NCBI RefSeq assembly: GCF_014904695.1
Contig: NZ_JACXXN010000006.1
Coordinates: 186,001 to 250,000 of the forward strand
Origin: Nostoc sp. MG11
GTDB lineage: Bacteria; Cyanobacteriota; Cyanobacteriia; Cyanobacteriales; Nostocaceae
Length of the DNA stretch: 64,000 nt
Direction: 5' to 3'
The notes under the pieces were generated by a model. The model was not told the DNA's origin. It ran no database searches and was given only the letters and a program-made list of their open reading frames with translations. Shown here piece after piece: positions 21,040 to 30,365 of this stretch. Position 1 is the stretch's first letter, and every line of letters starts with the position of its first letter. Position numbers and translations under genes: made by a program.

Positions 21040-21489
21040 CTAATAACCAACTTCTACCTCTTCTGCGACTCGTTTGAGGCGGCGCAGCTGGGCTTGCATG
21101 TCTTGTTTTGTCCAAGACGCAGCAAAGGTTTTAAAACCCCAACTCACTAGAGGGTTGGGAATCTCAAACTCAAAGCGGTTAAGTAGACGCGTTTTCTTGG
21201 CTACAGGTTGACATTCCCAGCGATCGCGTCCTTGAAAAAATCCCTGAAATTCCCAAACTACTAAACCCGGTTTCCGCTCTACTACGACGCTATTCAGGGT
21301 AGGTTTAACTAGAGGAATTTGAATTACAAAACGACTTTGACTACCTATATCGGTACTCCAGACGCCCACAGGCTCGCAACGTAAAACAGGGTTGAGCCAG
21401 CGGTGCATGAGTGCTAGATCGGTAATACAGCGCTCCACGACCGTAGCTGTAGCATTAATTTCAATTGACTGTGCCAAAACCTGGGACAT
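21040..21489 (-). CDS. SRPBCC-fold protein (polyketide cyclase/dehydrase-like)
   Basis: 149 residues from ATG 21489 (a longer frame from a TTG adds nine unlikely residues). The pattern SIEINATATVVERCITD, MHRWLNP, then beta strands ending in a long amphipathic C-terminal helix (FAASWTKQDMQAQLRRLKRV) fits the START/SRPBCC fold, which binds hydrophobic ligands. No catalytic residues can be assigned. It converges with the SirB1-like gene, with 22 bp between stops. Confidence 0.75.
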   Translation of the reverse strand: MSQVLAQSIEINATATVVERCITDLALMHRWLNPVLRCEPVGVWSTDIGSQSRFVIQIPLVKPTLNSVVVERKPGLVVWEFQGFFQGRDRWECQPVAKKTRLLNRFEFEIPNPLVSWGFKTFAASWTKQDMQAQLRRLKRVAEEVEVGY

Positions 21490-21516
21490 TTTACATCTTT
21501 TATGATTTTGCTGCAA

Positions 21517-21896
21517 TTAGAGTAACGCAAAATTGAGCGCTGTCAGTGCATTACATAAACGCAACAGCAAGCTGTGGTGCAAAACAAAAATTATCAGATG
21601 TTGCTCGGATCATTTTTTCATCTACCTGCTGAAGGATGTTTTAACAAACTTCTTTAGCTCTAATCAAGCCTAAGCCGGATTGATGGTGGATAGCTATCAA
21701 ATCTGCTGCTCTTGTTTGTTACAAAGTCAAAAATTACTCTTGATATCAACGCCATATATGTTTATTTTTACTGGTAAGGTAAATTGATAGGCAAAACACT
21801 AGTGAACTTACGGAGATGAGAGATTGTTTAGAGCAATCCACTCCAGAAGCATCTCAGGGGTTTGCGGCGAATTATTAACCTTAATTCCAGAAAACT
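21517..21896. promoter_or_regulatory. divergent intergenic region
   Basis: 380 bp between the leftward SRPBCC gene and the rightward channel-like gene, so both promoters should be here. No hairpin with a U-run, no ORF and no known operator were recognised. Confidence 0.4.
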
Positions 21897-23561
21897 ATGA
21901 ATGCAACTTGGCAAGGAATAACCCAGGTGATAGGAGTTAGTTTATCCACAGGGGTGCAGCACTTTTTGGCACAATCGCCAAACCTGCAACTAAATCAACC
22001 AGGAGTTACTCAAGGAATCGATTATGTACAAGGAACTTTCCAGCAGATAGTTGCGTTTTTACCCCGTTTACTGGCAGCAGTAGCGATTTTGTTGGTTGGT
22101 TGGCTGATTGCCGCGATCGCTGCGGCGGTAACGCGGGGAATCCTCAATCGCACTGATATAGATAACCGCATTGCCGCAGGGATTACGGGGCGTGGGGATC
22201 GTGGGCAACTTCCCCAAGTGGAGAAATTAATCTCCGGCTTAGTTTTTTGGATCGTGATTCTGTTGACGGTTGTAGCCGTTTTACAGACACTACAACTGGA
22301 GGTAGCTTCTCGACCTCTAAATAATTTTCTCGATGTAATTGTTGGCTTCTTACCCAAGTTGGTAGGTGCAGCAATCTGGTTCGGTGTTGCCTGGGTATTA
22401 GCTACTGTTGTTAAGCTGCTGACGGTAAGCGGACTACGGGCATTGAGACTAGATGAGCGTTTGAATCAACAAACACAAGAGGATACACTCAGCCTTGATC
22501 AGTTGTCTTTGAGTCAGACAATTGGCAATGCCTTGTATTGGTTCATCTTTTTACTGTTTCTCATCCCAATACTGGATACTCTGGGGCTACAGCAGGCACT
22601 ACTTCCAGTACAAACTCTAATTACAGAGATTCTCTCAATTTTGCCAAACATTCTAGCTGCGGCACTCATTGCCGCAGTCGGTTGGTTTTTGGCTAATGTG
22701 GTGCGGCGAATTGTGACGAACTTGTTGGCAACAACGGGAATCGACCATTTGGGGAGTCGGTTTGGACTTTCTTCATCTGCGGGGGTGCAATCTTTATCAA
22801 CTATTATCGGCACAATTGTCTATGTTTTGATTTTGATTCCTGTAGCGATCGCGGCCCTCAATGCTTTAAGAATTGATGCGATATCTGTGCCGGCAATCAC
22901 AATGCTGCAACAGATTCTCAATGCCCTGCCTGCAATCTTTACAGCCTTGGCAATTTTGATTATTGCTTATTTCCTGGGGCGGTTTGTAGCTGATTTAGTT
23001 ACTAGTATCCTTACAAGTTTAGGCTTTAACAACATTTTCTCTGTCCTAGGTTTGCCGACGCCTGCTAGACGAACCGTATACTCAACAGAGGGAGAAGTAC
23101 CTCCGACGCTACCAACCCGTACGCCATCAGAAATTGCTGGCATCATCGTTTTAGTTGGTATTATGCTGTTTGCAACCGTAGCGGCGGTGAATATCTTGAA
23201 TATTCCAGCGCTGACAGCATTAGTAACTGGCATTTTGATTATATTTGGGCGCATCTTAGCGGGATTGGTGGTGTTTGGCATTGGTTTGTTCTTAGCAAAT
23301 CTGGCTTTTAGCATCATTACCAGTTCCGGTAATCCCCAAGCCCGAATTTTGGGTCAGGTAGCACGGATTGCCATTATTGCCCTAGTATCAGCAATGGCAC
23401 TGCAACAAATTGGGATTGCTAGTGATATTGTGAATTTAGCTTTTGGACTTCTACTAGGTGCGATCGCTGTAGCTACTGCACTAGCTTTTGGTTTGGGCGG
23501 TCGCGATATTGCACGAGAGCAAGTTCAAGAATGGCTAAATTCTTTCAAAGGTAGAAGCTGA
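21897..23561 (+). CDS. multi-spanning TM-helix-repeat protein (mechanosensitive channel related)
   Basis: 554 residues, strongly hydrophobic, with about ten predicted membrane helices in repeated pairs. Segments such as FLPRLLAAVAILLVGWLIA, FLPKLVGAAIWFGVAWVLA and ILPNILAAALIAAVGWFLA are near-repeats spaced by about 110 residues, the conserved TM-helix repeat linked to MscS-type proteins. The C-terminal block LLGAIAVATALAFGLGGRD resembles the MscS pore-lining segment, but the MscS beta domain is missing. An osmotic-gating role is inferred, not shown. Confidence 0.75.
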   Translation: MNATWQGITQVIGVSLSTGVQHFLAQSPNLQLNQPGVTQGIDYVQGTFQQIVAFLPRLLAAVAILLVGWLIAAIAAAVTRGILNRTDIDNRIAAGITGRGDRGQLPQVEKLISGLVFWIVILLTVVAVLQTLQLEVASRPLNNFLDVIVGFLPKLVGAAIWFGVAWVLATVVKLLTVSGLRALRLDERLNQQTQEDTLSLDQLSLSQTIGNALYWFIFLLFLIPILDTLGLQQALLPVQTLITEILSILPNILAAALIAAVGWFLANVVRRIVTNLLATTGIDHLGSRFGLSSSAGVQSLSTIIGTIVYVLILIPVAIAALNALRIDAISVPAITMLQQILNALPAIFTALAILIIAYFLGRFVADLVTSILTSLGFNNIFSVLGLPTPARRTVYSTEGEVPPTLPTRTPSEIAGIIVLVGIMLFATVAAVNILNIPALTALVTGILIIFGRILAGLVVFGIGLFLANLAFSIITSSGNPQARILGQVARIAIIALVSAMALQQIGIASDIVNLAFGLLLGAIAVATALAFGLGGRDIAREQVQEWLNSFKGRS

Positions 23562-23647
23562 TTGGGACACAGTTTATCTTTAAATTTCGGACAACGCAGC
23601 TGCAAACATTAGGAATGTAAAAATATTTCGAAAATTCTGCCTCATCC

Positions 23648-25144
23648 CTAATCCGCATTTTTCACTTTTTTAACTTTTAGTTTCAGTTGCAATTCATCTT
23701 TAATGCGGTTGAGAATTGAAGTCTCATCCAGAGTCGCTAAAATTCGATGGATGACTGCTTTGGGGCCATCAGGGCCCCAAGTTGCACCATTAGCTAAATA
23801 AGCTTTAGTAACTTGTCCAATGCCATAAGAGGAAACACCAGCTACACTTGCTTGCGTTAGTGCCACGGTTACGTAGGGGCCTAACGAAGCGCCCCCGGTG
23901 ACTGGCGCAGAGATACCAAGTAAAGTTTTCAGCCCACTCAAGCCCAAGTTTGCCAGCAGTTCACTAGCACCGATACCGCCCATACTTAGAGCGATTTTTT
24001 GGAGCAATTGTACAGCACCGCTTTCATTCATGGGTATGCCATAGAGCTTAGATAAACCCAAAATTAGAGCAATATCAATAACTACGCTACTAAGTATATC
24101 TACTACAGTTATCGGATTAAGTGCGATCGCTACTGCCTTGGTCATCACAGCTTTCCAAATCAACTGATTAGCATTCTGCTCTCGAATCATCAATTTTCGC
24201 TTTACCAACTGCTCATTCACGTTATCGGCATAAAGCATGGTGTTGAGGGCAACTAGAGCTTTGCCCTCACGGTACAGAATCTCCAAGATTTTTAGCTTCA
24301 GTTCTTCGACTTGAGCATTACCTGTACGTAGTTGCAAGCCCCTAGTACCATCGGAGCGAAGAATCGCTGTCTTCACCAATGGCGATGCAGCAGCCATGAC
24401 GATTTCTAGAGGCGTGAGCAACTCCCGCACCCTTTCATCCCGGATTTTTTGGTAAATTACCATCCGGTCTACTTCTGGATACTGGTCTACTTTGTTAAAC
24501 ACTAGGATGATCGGTTTACCAGCTTCTCGCAACTGGCAAAGGGCCTCGTGTTCTATCTTCGTCATATCGCCAGCAATGACAAACAGAATCAAATCCGCCT
24601 GTTTTGCCACCTGCTCAGCTAATGCAGCACGAGTTGCACCATCTACTTCGTCTAACCCAGGAGTGTCAATTAATTCCACTTGCGATTGACCTATTCCAGG
24701 TAAAGTGACTCGCAAAGCATGTTCGGTTTCTCCAACAGCCTCTTCACTAATACTCCAATTAACTCGTTGTGCAGCACGAGTAACACCGTGCAGTGGGCCA
24801 GTTTCAAACACCGTTTGCCCAACCAAGGCATTAAGTAGGGAAGATTTACCGCGTCCTACCATACCAAAGGCAGCGATCTGCACCACCATGCGGTCTAACT
24901 TCCCCAACATGGCTTCCAAATCAGCAATTTCCGCCTCCAATCCTTCTTTTTCCTGAGTAGTCAGGTCGAGAGTGGTTACTAAGTTTCGCAGCGCCGTTTG
25001 TGCCTGTTTATAGTTGAGTTCCGTCTGAATGTCTTCAAAACTAAAAATGGCACTATCCAGTTCTTCCTCCCAGTTGTGAGGATTTGCGTCAGTGTTAGCT
25101 GAACCGTTGTGATGAGGATCGGGTAAGGGCAATGTAGAAGTCAT
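23648..25144 (-). CDS. dynamin/Era-like GTPase with hydrophobic C-terminal domain
   Basis: 498 residues. G1 GMVGRGKSSLLNAL, G3 DTPGLDE and G4 NKVDQY are clear, so it is a P-loop GTPase. An N-terminal helical segment (about residues 25-90) and a long C-terminal portion with Gly-rich hydrophobic helices (residues about 340-460) suggest membrane association as in DUF697/YcjX-like or bacterial dynamin-like proteins. Function is unknown. Monocistronic on the minus strand. The gap to tpiA contains a MITE. Confidence 0.8.
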   Translation of the reverse strand: MTSTLPLPDPHHNGSANTDANPHNWEEELDSAIFSFEDIQTELNYKQAQTALRNLVTTLDLTTQEKEGLEAEIADLEAMLGKLDRMVVQIAAFGMVGRGKSSLLNALVGQTVFETGPLHGVTRAAQRVNWSISEEAVGETEHALRVTLPGIGQSQVELIDTPGLDEVDGATRAALAEQVAKQADLILFVIAGDMTKIEHEALCQLREAGKPIILVFNKVDQYPEVDRMVIYQKIRDERVRELLTPLEIVMAAASPLVKTAILRSDGTRGLQLRTGNAQVEELKLKILEILYREGKALVALNTMLYADNVNEQLVKRKLMIREQNANQLIWKAVMTKAVAIALNPITVVDILSSVVIDIALILGLSKLYGIPMNESGAVQLLQKIALSMGGIGASELLANLGLSGLKTLLGISAPVTGGASLGPYVTVALTQASVAGVSSYGIGQVTKAYLANGATWGPDGPKAVIHRILATLDETSILNRIKDELQLKLKVKKVKNAD

Positions 25145-25272
25145 ATCAATTTGAAATTAGGTATTTATATTAGCCCCATCTTTTATGGTAGTTATTTTTA
25201 GCAAGGTATTGTGGAGAGCGATGGAGTGAGAAAGCAGGGGAGCAGAGGGGCCAGTGGAAGAATAAATAAAAC

Positions 25273-25431
25273 AGGACTTACGCACTCAGATCCCCCAACC
25301 CCCTTAAAAAGGGTGCTTTAGAAGTTCCCCCCTTAAAAAGGGGAGCAAGCGCGGTCTTGGGGTCTCCCCAAGTGGAGCGACTGGCGTGGGCTAGGGGGGA
25401 TCTAGGTTTCAGGCTTCGGTGCGTAAGTCCT
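25273..25431. mobile_element. MITE-like repeat with 13-bp terminal inverted repeats
   Basis: AGGACTTACGCAC at 25273-25285 and its exact reverse complement GTGCGTAAGTCCT at 25419-25431 bound a 159-bp element. Internally there are C-rich/G-rich stretches around TTAAAAAG. The same terminal sequence (AGGACTTACGCA) occurs alone at about 44712. No ORF lies inside. It is in the promoter-proximal gap before tpiA. Confidence 0.8.
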
Positions 25432-25551
25432 ATAAAAGACAAATAACTTTTGACTTTTGACCCTTGACCCTTGACTCCTAACTCCTGACTCCCAAAAAGT
25501 CATAAACTGAAAAATGCATCTAGTAGCGTTAGGATCTTGACTAAATCAACT

Positions 25552-26277
25552 GTGCGGAAAATAGTTATTGCCGGTAACTGGAAAATGTTCAAAACCCAGG
25601 CAGAATCCGAGGACTTTTTACGAGGATTTTTGCCCAACTTGGAGGAAACGCCCGAAACGCGAGAAGTGTTATTGTGCCCTCCTTTCACTGACTTAAATAG
25701 TTTGTCTAAGTATTTGCATGGTAGCCGTATACAGTTGGGGGCGCAGAACGTTCACTGGGAAGAATATGGAGCCTACACGGGTGAAATTTCTGCACCCATG
25801 CTGACAGAAATTGGTGTGCGCTTTGTAATTGTTGGTCATAGCGAACGCCGACAATACTTTGGTGAAACGGACGCTACTGTTAATCTGCGTCTCAAAGCTG
25901 CTCAAAAGCATGGTTTAACTCCGATTCTCTGTGTTGGCGAAACTAAACAACAACGAGATGCGGGAGAAACTGAATCGCTGATTATCGCTCAATTGGACAA
26001 AGGTTTAGTAGATGTTAATCAGGAGAATTTGATAATTGCCTACGAACCGATTTGGGCGATTGGCACTGGTGACACTTGTGAAGCAACGGAGGCAAATCGG
26101 GTGATTGGCTTAATTCGGAGCCAGTTAAATAATTCTAATGTATCAATTCAATATGGTGGCTCAGTTAAGCCGAATAATATTGATGAGATCATGGCTCAAC
26201 CAGAAATTGATGGTGTCCTAGTGGGAGGAGCAAGTTTAGAACCTGCAAGTTTCGCCCGGATTGTGAATTATCAGTAA
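25552..26277 (+). CDS. tpiA: triosephosphate isomerase
   Basis: 241 residues from GTG 25552 ([14 protein letters not shown], the usual N-terminus); a TTG at 25537 would add five residues and cannot be excluded, as an AGGA lies close to it. Catalytic residues: Lys in GNWKMFK, His in VGHSERR, Glu in [11 protein letters not shown], and the phosphate loop YGGSVKPNN. It interconverts DHAP and GAP in glycolysis and the Calvin cycle. It is followed on the same strand by folP. Confidence 0.95.
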   Translation: MRKIVIAGNWKMFKTQAESEDFLRGFLPNLEETPETREVLLCPPFTDLNSLSKYLHGSRIQLGAQNVHWEEYGAYTGEISAPMLTEIGVRFVIVGHSERRQYFGETDATVNLRLKAAQKHGLTPILCVGETKQQRDAGETESLIIAQLDKGLVDVNQENLIIAYEPIWAIGTGDTCEATEANRVIGLIRSQLNNSNVSIQYGGSVKPNNIDEIMAQPEIDGVLVGGASLEPASFARIVNYQ

Positions 26278-26299
26278 GCTTATATGCTATTTTCTGATT

Positions 26300-26411
26300 T
26301 TCTTGTTCCCTGGCTCTGTCAGGGAAGGCATACAATGAGACTCTGCCTCACTTTTGAGCAAAAAGAGGCGGAGCCTCCTGTAAGAGTGTTACCAGGCTCA
26401 GCCTGGTAACG
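26300..26411. repeat. palindromic intergenic repeats
   Basis: Between tpiA and folP are GAGGCGGAGCCTC-type palindromes and a perfect 10-bp inverted repeat GTTACCAGGC/GCCTGGTAAC (26388-26410, loop 3). No U-run follows, so it is more like a dispersed repeat than a terminator. Similar CCAGGCT/AGCCTGG palindromes are common in Nostoc genomes. Confidence 0.65.
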
Positions 26412-26425
26412 AGTAGTGTGAGTTT

Positions 26426-27286
26426 ATGTCAAACAAGTTGATAATTCGGGGACGCTGTTTCGACTGGGGACAGCGGACTTATCTGATGAGTATTTTGAAT
26501 GTGACGCCTGATAGTTTTAGTGATGGTGGTGAGTTTAATACTACCTCCACTGCTTTAGCGCAGGCACAAGCATTAGTAGCTGCTGGTGCTGACATTGTAG
26601 ATGTGGGTGGTCAATCAACTCGACCAGGAGCAAGGCAAATAACTCTTGGAGAGGAACTTGACCGGGTATTATTGGTGTTACAAGTGCTACGAACAGAGAT
26701 TTCAATACCGATTTCTGTTGATACAACCAGGGCATCTGTTGCAAAGGCGGCTGTGGAAGCTGGAGCAGATATAGTTAATGATATTTCTGGCGGCACATTT
26801 GACTCAGAAATGTTGCCTACAGTAGCGAGTTTAGGTGTGCCGATTATTTTGATGCACATCCGGGGAAACCCGCAAACGATGCAACAACATACTGATTATC
26901 AAGATTTATTGGGAGAAATTTATAGTTTTTTGGCAAATCAAATTGCGGCTGCAACTGCTGCGGGCATTGACCAGGAGAAAATTATCATTGATCCTGGTAT
27001 TGGCTTTGCTAAGAATTATCAGCAAAATTTAGAAATTTTTCGGCGGTTGCGATCGCTTAAACCACTTAACTGCCCTATCTTGGTAGGAGCATCCCGTAAA
27101 AGCTTCATTGGTCGCATTTTAAATCAACCAGATCCAAAAGCACGAGTTTGGGGAACGGCAGCAGCATGTTGTGCTGCTATCTTTAATGGCGCTGATATCC
27201 TGCGAGTTCATGATGTTCAAGAAATGCACGATGTATCGCTGGTAGCTGATGCACTGTTCCGCTATGAAGCGCAATGTGACTGTTAG
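26426..27286 (+). CDS. folP: dihydropteroate synthase
   Basis: 286 residues. The signatures ILNVTPDSFSDGGEF, GGQSTRPGA and GASRKSFIG mark the pterin and pABA sites. It catalyses condensation of pABA with dihydropterin pyrophosphate in folate synthesis. The start MSNKLIIRGRCFDW at 26426 is normal. It converges with the stomatin-like gene, with a 4-bp overlap of the two stop ends. Confidence 0.95.
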   Translation: MSNKLIIRGRCFDWGQRTYLMSILNVTPDSFSDGGEFNTTSTALAQAQALVAAGADIVDVGGQSTRPGARQITLGEELDRVLLVLQVLRTEISIPISVDTTRASVAKAAVEAGADIVNDISGGTFDSEMLPTVASLGVPIILMHIRGNPQTMQQHTDYQDLLGEIYSFLANQIAAATAAGIDQEKIIIDPGIGFAKNYQQNLEIFRRLRSLKPLNCPILVGASRKSFIGRILNQPDPKARVWGTAAACCAAIFNGADILRVHDVQEMHDVSLVADALFRYEAQCDC

Positions 27287-28125
27287 ATAGCACCATTTTC
27301 GGAGTTTTTGATATGACCTTCTTGATTTACCGACTCGGCAATTAATTCCTGAAACATTTCAGTTGAGTTAGCTGGGTCTACAAAGACAATTTTGGCATTG
27401 TTGCTCTCACCCAGTTTTTGGCTGGCGTCTACATAATCTTGAGCTACAAGATACCGCAGAATATCCTTGCTTTCAGGATTGGAACGTAAGGCTTGAGCAA
27501 TTATTTGCACCGAAGTCATAGTTCCTTCTGCTTTCTTAATGGCGGCTTGTCTTTCGCCTTCCGCTTCTAGTATGACAGCGCGGCTTTTAATTTCAGCTGC
27601 TCGCTGTTCTTCCATTGACCTCCGTACACTCTCAGGCGGTGTAATACTTTGAATATCTAAGCGGATAATCTCAACTCCCCAATCTGCCGTTATTCGATTC
27701 AACTGGTCTAAAATGGCTCTGTCCATCTCAGACCTGGAGATGTTGGTTTCCTCTACGGTGTTCTGGGCTATAATTTCCCGGAGCGTGGTCGCTGCCAGTT
27801 GTGTCAGCGCTCCTTGAAGATCGTCAATTGCATAAAAGCTTTTCTCAATATCTCTGATGCGCCAGAAGAGAACAGCATCAACTTCCAAATAGATATTGTC
27901 TCTGGTGATTACATTCTGAGGCTTGATGTCTAAAATTTGTTCTCGTGTGGTATCCTCCATCACAATCTGATCGATCAAAGGAACAATAAAGTTGAGTCCA
28001 GACTTAAGTTTGCGATGATACCGCCCCAAGCGTTCAACTAAGGCTTCATTACCTTGATTAATCAGTTTTGCAGAACCTAAGGCATAACCTATAAGCGCTA
28101 AAACTATAGCAATGATTGGCTCCAT
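27283..28125 (-). CDS. stomatin/slipin-like SPFH protein
   Basis: 280 residues. An N-terminal membrane helix (IIAIVLALIGYALGSA) is followed by an SPFH/band-7 domain with ALVERLGRYHRKLKSGLNF, VITRDNIYLEVDAVLFWRI and ITPPESVRRSMEEQRAAE, typical of the QmcA/slipin group. A C-terminal coiled coil follows. Such proteins scaffold membrane microdomains and act with proteases; no NfeD partner is adjacent. It is the last core gene before the accessory island. Confidence 0.9.
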   Translation of the reverse strand: MEPIIAIVLALIGYALGSAKLINQGNEALVERLGRYHRKLKSGLNFIVPLIDQIVMEDTTREQILDIKPQNVITRDNIYLEVDAVLFWRIRDIEKSFYAIDDLQGALTQLAATTLREIIAQNTVEETNISRSEMDRAILDQLNRITADWGVEIIRLDIQSITPPESVRRSMEEQRAAEIKSRAVILEAEGERQAAIKKAEGTMTSVQIIAQALRSNPESKDILRYLVAQDYVDASQKLGESNNAKIVFVDPANSTEMFQELIAESVNQEGHIKNSENGAI

Positions 28126-28224
28126 ATATGCTCCTGTTCAGCTTTTGGGAGAATTTAGTGTAAAGGACATGGTACTACCTTGTCTTACCTTTCACTCTAG
28201 TAACTTAAATGAGTTTAAAACAAT

Positions 28225-28242
28225 ACCCCCATTTTAGGGGGT
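28225..28242 (-). terminator. terminator-like hairpin after the IS110-type gene
   Basis: ACCCCC/GGGGGT with a 6-nt loop. Read on the minus strand it is followed by ATTGTTTTAAA. It lies 25-42 bp beyond the stop of the recombinase and upstream of the slipin gene, so it could end the recombinase transcript. Confidence 0.6.
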
Positions 28243-28266
28243 TAGTCATTAGTCACTAGTCATTAG

Positions 28267-29664
28267 TTATAAATCATCAGTCAATGGTTGGTCATTCCCT
28301 TGACCCAAGTCCGCAACTAATTCTTGAAACAGTAAGTTACATACCTTTGCCATTAACTTACCTTGCAAGTGCTTACCATTGAGTAGCTGTGATCCGGAAT
28401 TGTTAGTTGTCTTCAAATTATCCCGGTATTCTAGAAGTACTGTAGTGATTGTGTTCGGGGGTAGCTTTCCGGTTTCAACTTGGCACAGTACATACTGCCA
28501 GATGCTCTTTCTGCACAGTGCAGACCCACTGGTTTTCTCAACCAAAGCATCTCCTGACTGTTCTAGAACGGTACCCATACCCAATCGCATTTTGAAGGTA
28601 TCGCGTGACCGATTGCGTTTAATTCGCTTGGTGTCGCCTGCATTTCGTTTTACAACAGTCTGACCATCACGGCGTTCTCTTTCGCTACGTTTAACTTCCC
28701 TGATCTCATATTCGATCAGCGGTTTACCATTGGCATTGAGAAACGCCTCAAACGGGTAAATTCGACTTAGAAACCTAGCACGAACTCTCAGCCCAAAGCC
28801 AAATTGAGCAAAAATGCGGTTGTAAGTCCCAAAACATTCAAGAGCCACCAGTGCTGAAATTTCACCCTCGATGCGCTGTTCCTCCAACTCAATGTCACAC
28901 AACCAATCGGCATGAGTTCTAACTGTGGGGTCAATCTCAATTCCGTAGGCAGTGGCCACCGAGTTTTTGTACTTGTTGTTTAGCATGGTAAGACTTCGCG
29001 GCGAAATCTCACCATATCTTTGGGCTAACCAACCCCATAATGGGGGAACATTACCCACTTTGGTTGATTTAGAGATGGTATGAGCTACTTCTGGGAACTG
29101 CCACGCCAATAGTTGGCGACAGTAGTTGATGATTGGGCTTTGTACGCGGTTCAAGTGTTCAAGCTGTTGGCACAGTTCCCGCAGTCGGTCGATTCCTTCC
29201 GCCCTGTGCATGAGAAAGTATTTGAGATTTAACTCGCCTGACTCTGTTTGGTGATCTGGATCAAGTGGGTAGGCGGCCATTGCCAGTGCATCAGCTGCAT
29301 CTGACTTATTTGGTAAATTTTTACCTCCTCTATATCGCCTTAACTCCACATGACCAACCCAGAGAATTTTCACCGATATACTGTTGAGAATTGATGCCCA
29401 TAATCTACTGTAATGATTGCCTGTCGGCTCAAGTATGGCAATATCAGGCATGATTTCCCGCACGAAATCAGCAAAGTCAAAAGCATTTTTTTGCTTCTTT
29501 TTCGGATTGGGATTACTATAAAAAGCTGGGTAAAAACTTGATGCTTTATTCCGAGTTTTTTCCCAATAACTTTTTAATCCACCTTTTGGATAAGATGTTA
29601 AAAGGTGAACTGTGACGCTCGATTTTGAGACATCGATGCCCAAGATTTTCAATTCAGTTGTCAT
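28267..29664 (-). CDS. divergent IS110-family recombinase (DEDD/Ser)
   Basis: 465 residues. The N-terminal RuvC-like domain has D11 (ILGIDVSKSSVTVHL), E79 (ILEPTGNHY) and D122/D125 (NKSDAADALAMA), the IS110 DEDD set. The C-terminal Tnp domain is recognisable from FGLRVRARFLSRIYPFEAFL, then LGMGTVLEQSGD with candidate nucleophile Ser370, then GSALCRKSIWQYVL. Between these (residues about 311-355) sits a basic insertion not found in short IS110 proteins. IS110 enzymes recombine DNA using a bridge RNA encoded in the non-coding end, usually upstream. The 297 bp upstream here is rich in hairpins. No terminal repeats are expected for this family and none were seen. Confidence 0.8.
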   Translation of the reverse strand: MTTELKILGIDVSKSSVTVHLLTSYPKGGLKSYWEKTRNKASSFYPAFYSNPNPKKKQKNAFDFADFVREIMPDIAILEPTGNHYSRLWASILNSISVKILWVGHVELRRYRGGKNLPNKSDAADALAMAAYPLDPDHQTESGELNLKYFLMHRAEGIDRLRELCQQLEHLNRVQSPIINYCRQLLAWQFPEVAHTISKSTKVGNVPPLWGWLAQRYGEISPRSLTMLNNKYKNSVATAYGIEIDPTVRTHADWLCDIELEEQRIEGEISALVALECFGTYNRIFAQFGFGLRVRARFLSRIYPFEAFLNANGKPLIEYEIREVKRSERERRDGQTVVKRNAGDTKRIKRNRSRDTFKMRLGMGTVLEQSGDALVEKTSGSALCRKSIWQYVLCQVETGKLPPNTITTVLLEYRDNLKTTNNSGSQLLNGKHLQGKLMAKVCNLLFQELVADLGQGNDQPLTDDL

Positions 29665-29699
29665 GGTTCAACAATGCAAAGGTGTAATTTCCTTAGTGG

Positions 29700-29950
29700 C
29701 TAAACCCGAAATACCAGCGCACGAATCACCCTAACGCCCCACACTTGAGGGGCGCGATTCACTCCTAAACGCATTCGGGTCAACCATTACATCAAGGAAG
29801 CTGCGCTTGAAAGGTAAAACGCCTCAAAACAGAGGCGCAATTCAGTCTCAACGCCGCATTCCATTTGTGCAATGGGGCGAACTGCTTTGGACACAATCCG
29901 CGACGTGGGGCGAGTTGTACCCACGTTTCGGCTACTGTGTTAGGTAGCCT
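29700..29950 (-). ncRNA. candidate bridge-RNA-like structured RNA
   Basis: Region between the 65-residue ORF and the IS110-type recombinase, with no ORF. Perfect stems seen: 29930-29935 with 29944-29949; 29903-29909 with 29920-29926 (7 bp); 29861-29865 with 29871-29875, extended by 29852-29855 with 29876-29879; 29821-29825 with 29832-29836; and a long compound arm in which 29704-29710 pairs with 29774-29780, 29723-29727 with 29756-29760, and 29735-29740 with 29749-29754, leaving two-sided internal loops. Stem-internal loop-stem arms are what IS110 bridge RNAs use to present guide loops. Orientation and transcription are inferred from the neighbouring gene. Confidence 0.5.
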
Positions 29951-29961
29951 CATCAGGCGGA

Positions 29962-30159
29962 TTATCTAAACTCTTGATGCAGTATGCCTTCAGCGTCTCT
30001 AATAAGTTCTTGTGATTTTTGATAAAGTTCTGCGCTTGGGAATTCTTTGCTAGTCACAATTGACAAAGCTTTATCAATTAAAGCTTTTGCGTATTGGCAG
30101 TTGTGCCAAGTAATGTAATAATCCCAAGCTGGATCGCGTTCTGGAATGTTGTCAGTCAT
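29962..30159 (-). CDS. small protein of unknown function, last in ATGA-coupled cassette
   Basis: 65 residues, mainly helical and polar (PAWDYYITWHNCQYAKALID, IRDAEGILHQEF). Its ATG overlaps the TGA of the upstream 69-residue gene, so translation is coupled. No family recognised. It ends immediately before the structured region that precedes the IS110-type recombinase. The absence of hydrophobic or signal segments points to a cytosolic protein. Considered real because of the overlap pattern with three neighbours. Confidence 0.6.
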   Translation of the reverse strand: MTDNIPERDPAWDYYITWHNCQYAKALIDKALSIVTSKEFPSAELYQKSQELIRDAEGILHQEFR

Positions 30160-30365
30160 AATCGGGTAGTTCGTAAATTTTTCAAAGTTTGCAAGACTTT
30201 CCTATTGCTGATAATGCGTGTTTCTATCGTTTTAAAATCGGGCTTTGGCTGTTGCATCTCTTGCAAAATTTCTTCGATGTCTACAGAAAGTGAAAGTAGA
30301 TGAAGATTCAAAGCATCAACAGTTCTTTCTATTTTTTCAAGCCTTTTTTCTAAATTTTCTGTCAT
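30156..30365 (-). CDS. small coiled-coil protein of unknown function
   Basis: 69 residues. Nearly all helix with heptad-type hydrophobics: LEKRLEKIERTVDALNLHL, then VDIEEILQEMQQ and a basic C-terminal part (ISNRKVLQTLKNLRTTRL). Start and stop both overlap neighbours by ATGA. Probably an oligomerising accessory subunit acting with the 219-residue protein encoded just before it; that partnership is inferred from gene order only. No family recognised. Confidence 0.6.
   Translation of the reverse strand: MTENLEKRLEKIERTVDALNLHLLSLSVDIEEILQEMQQPKPDFKTIETRIISNRKVLQTLKNLRTTRL

Noticed and set aside
22022-23317. Several minus-strand ORFs within the channel-like gene
   Set aside because: They are shadows of a strongly coding plus-strand frame and have Arg/Thr/Pro-rich compositions typical of antisense reading.
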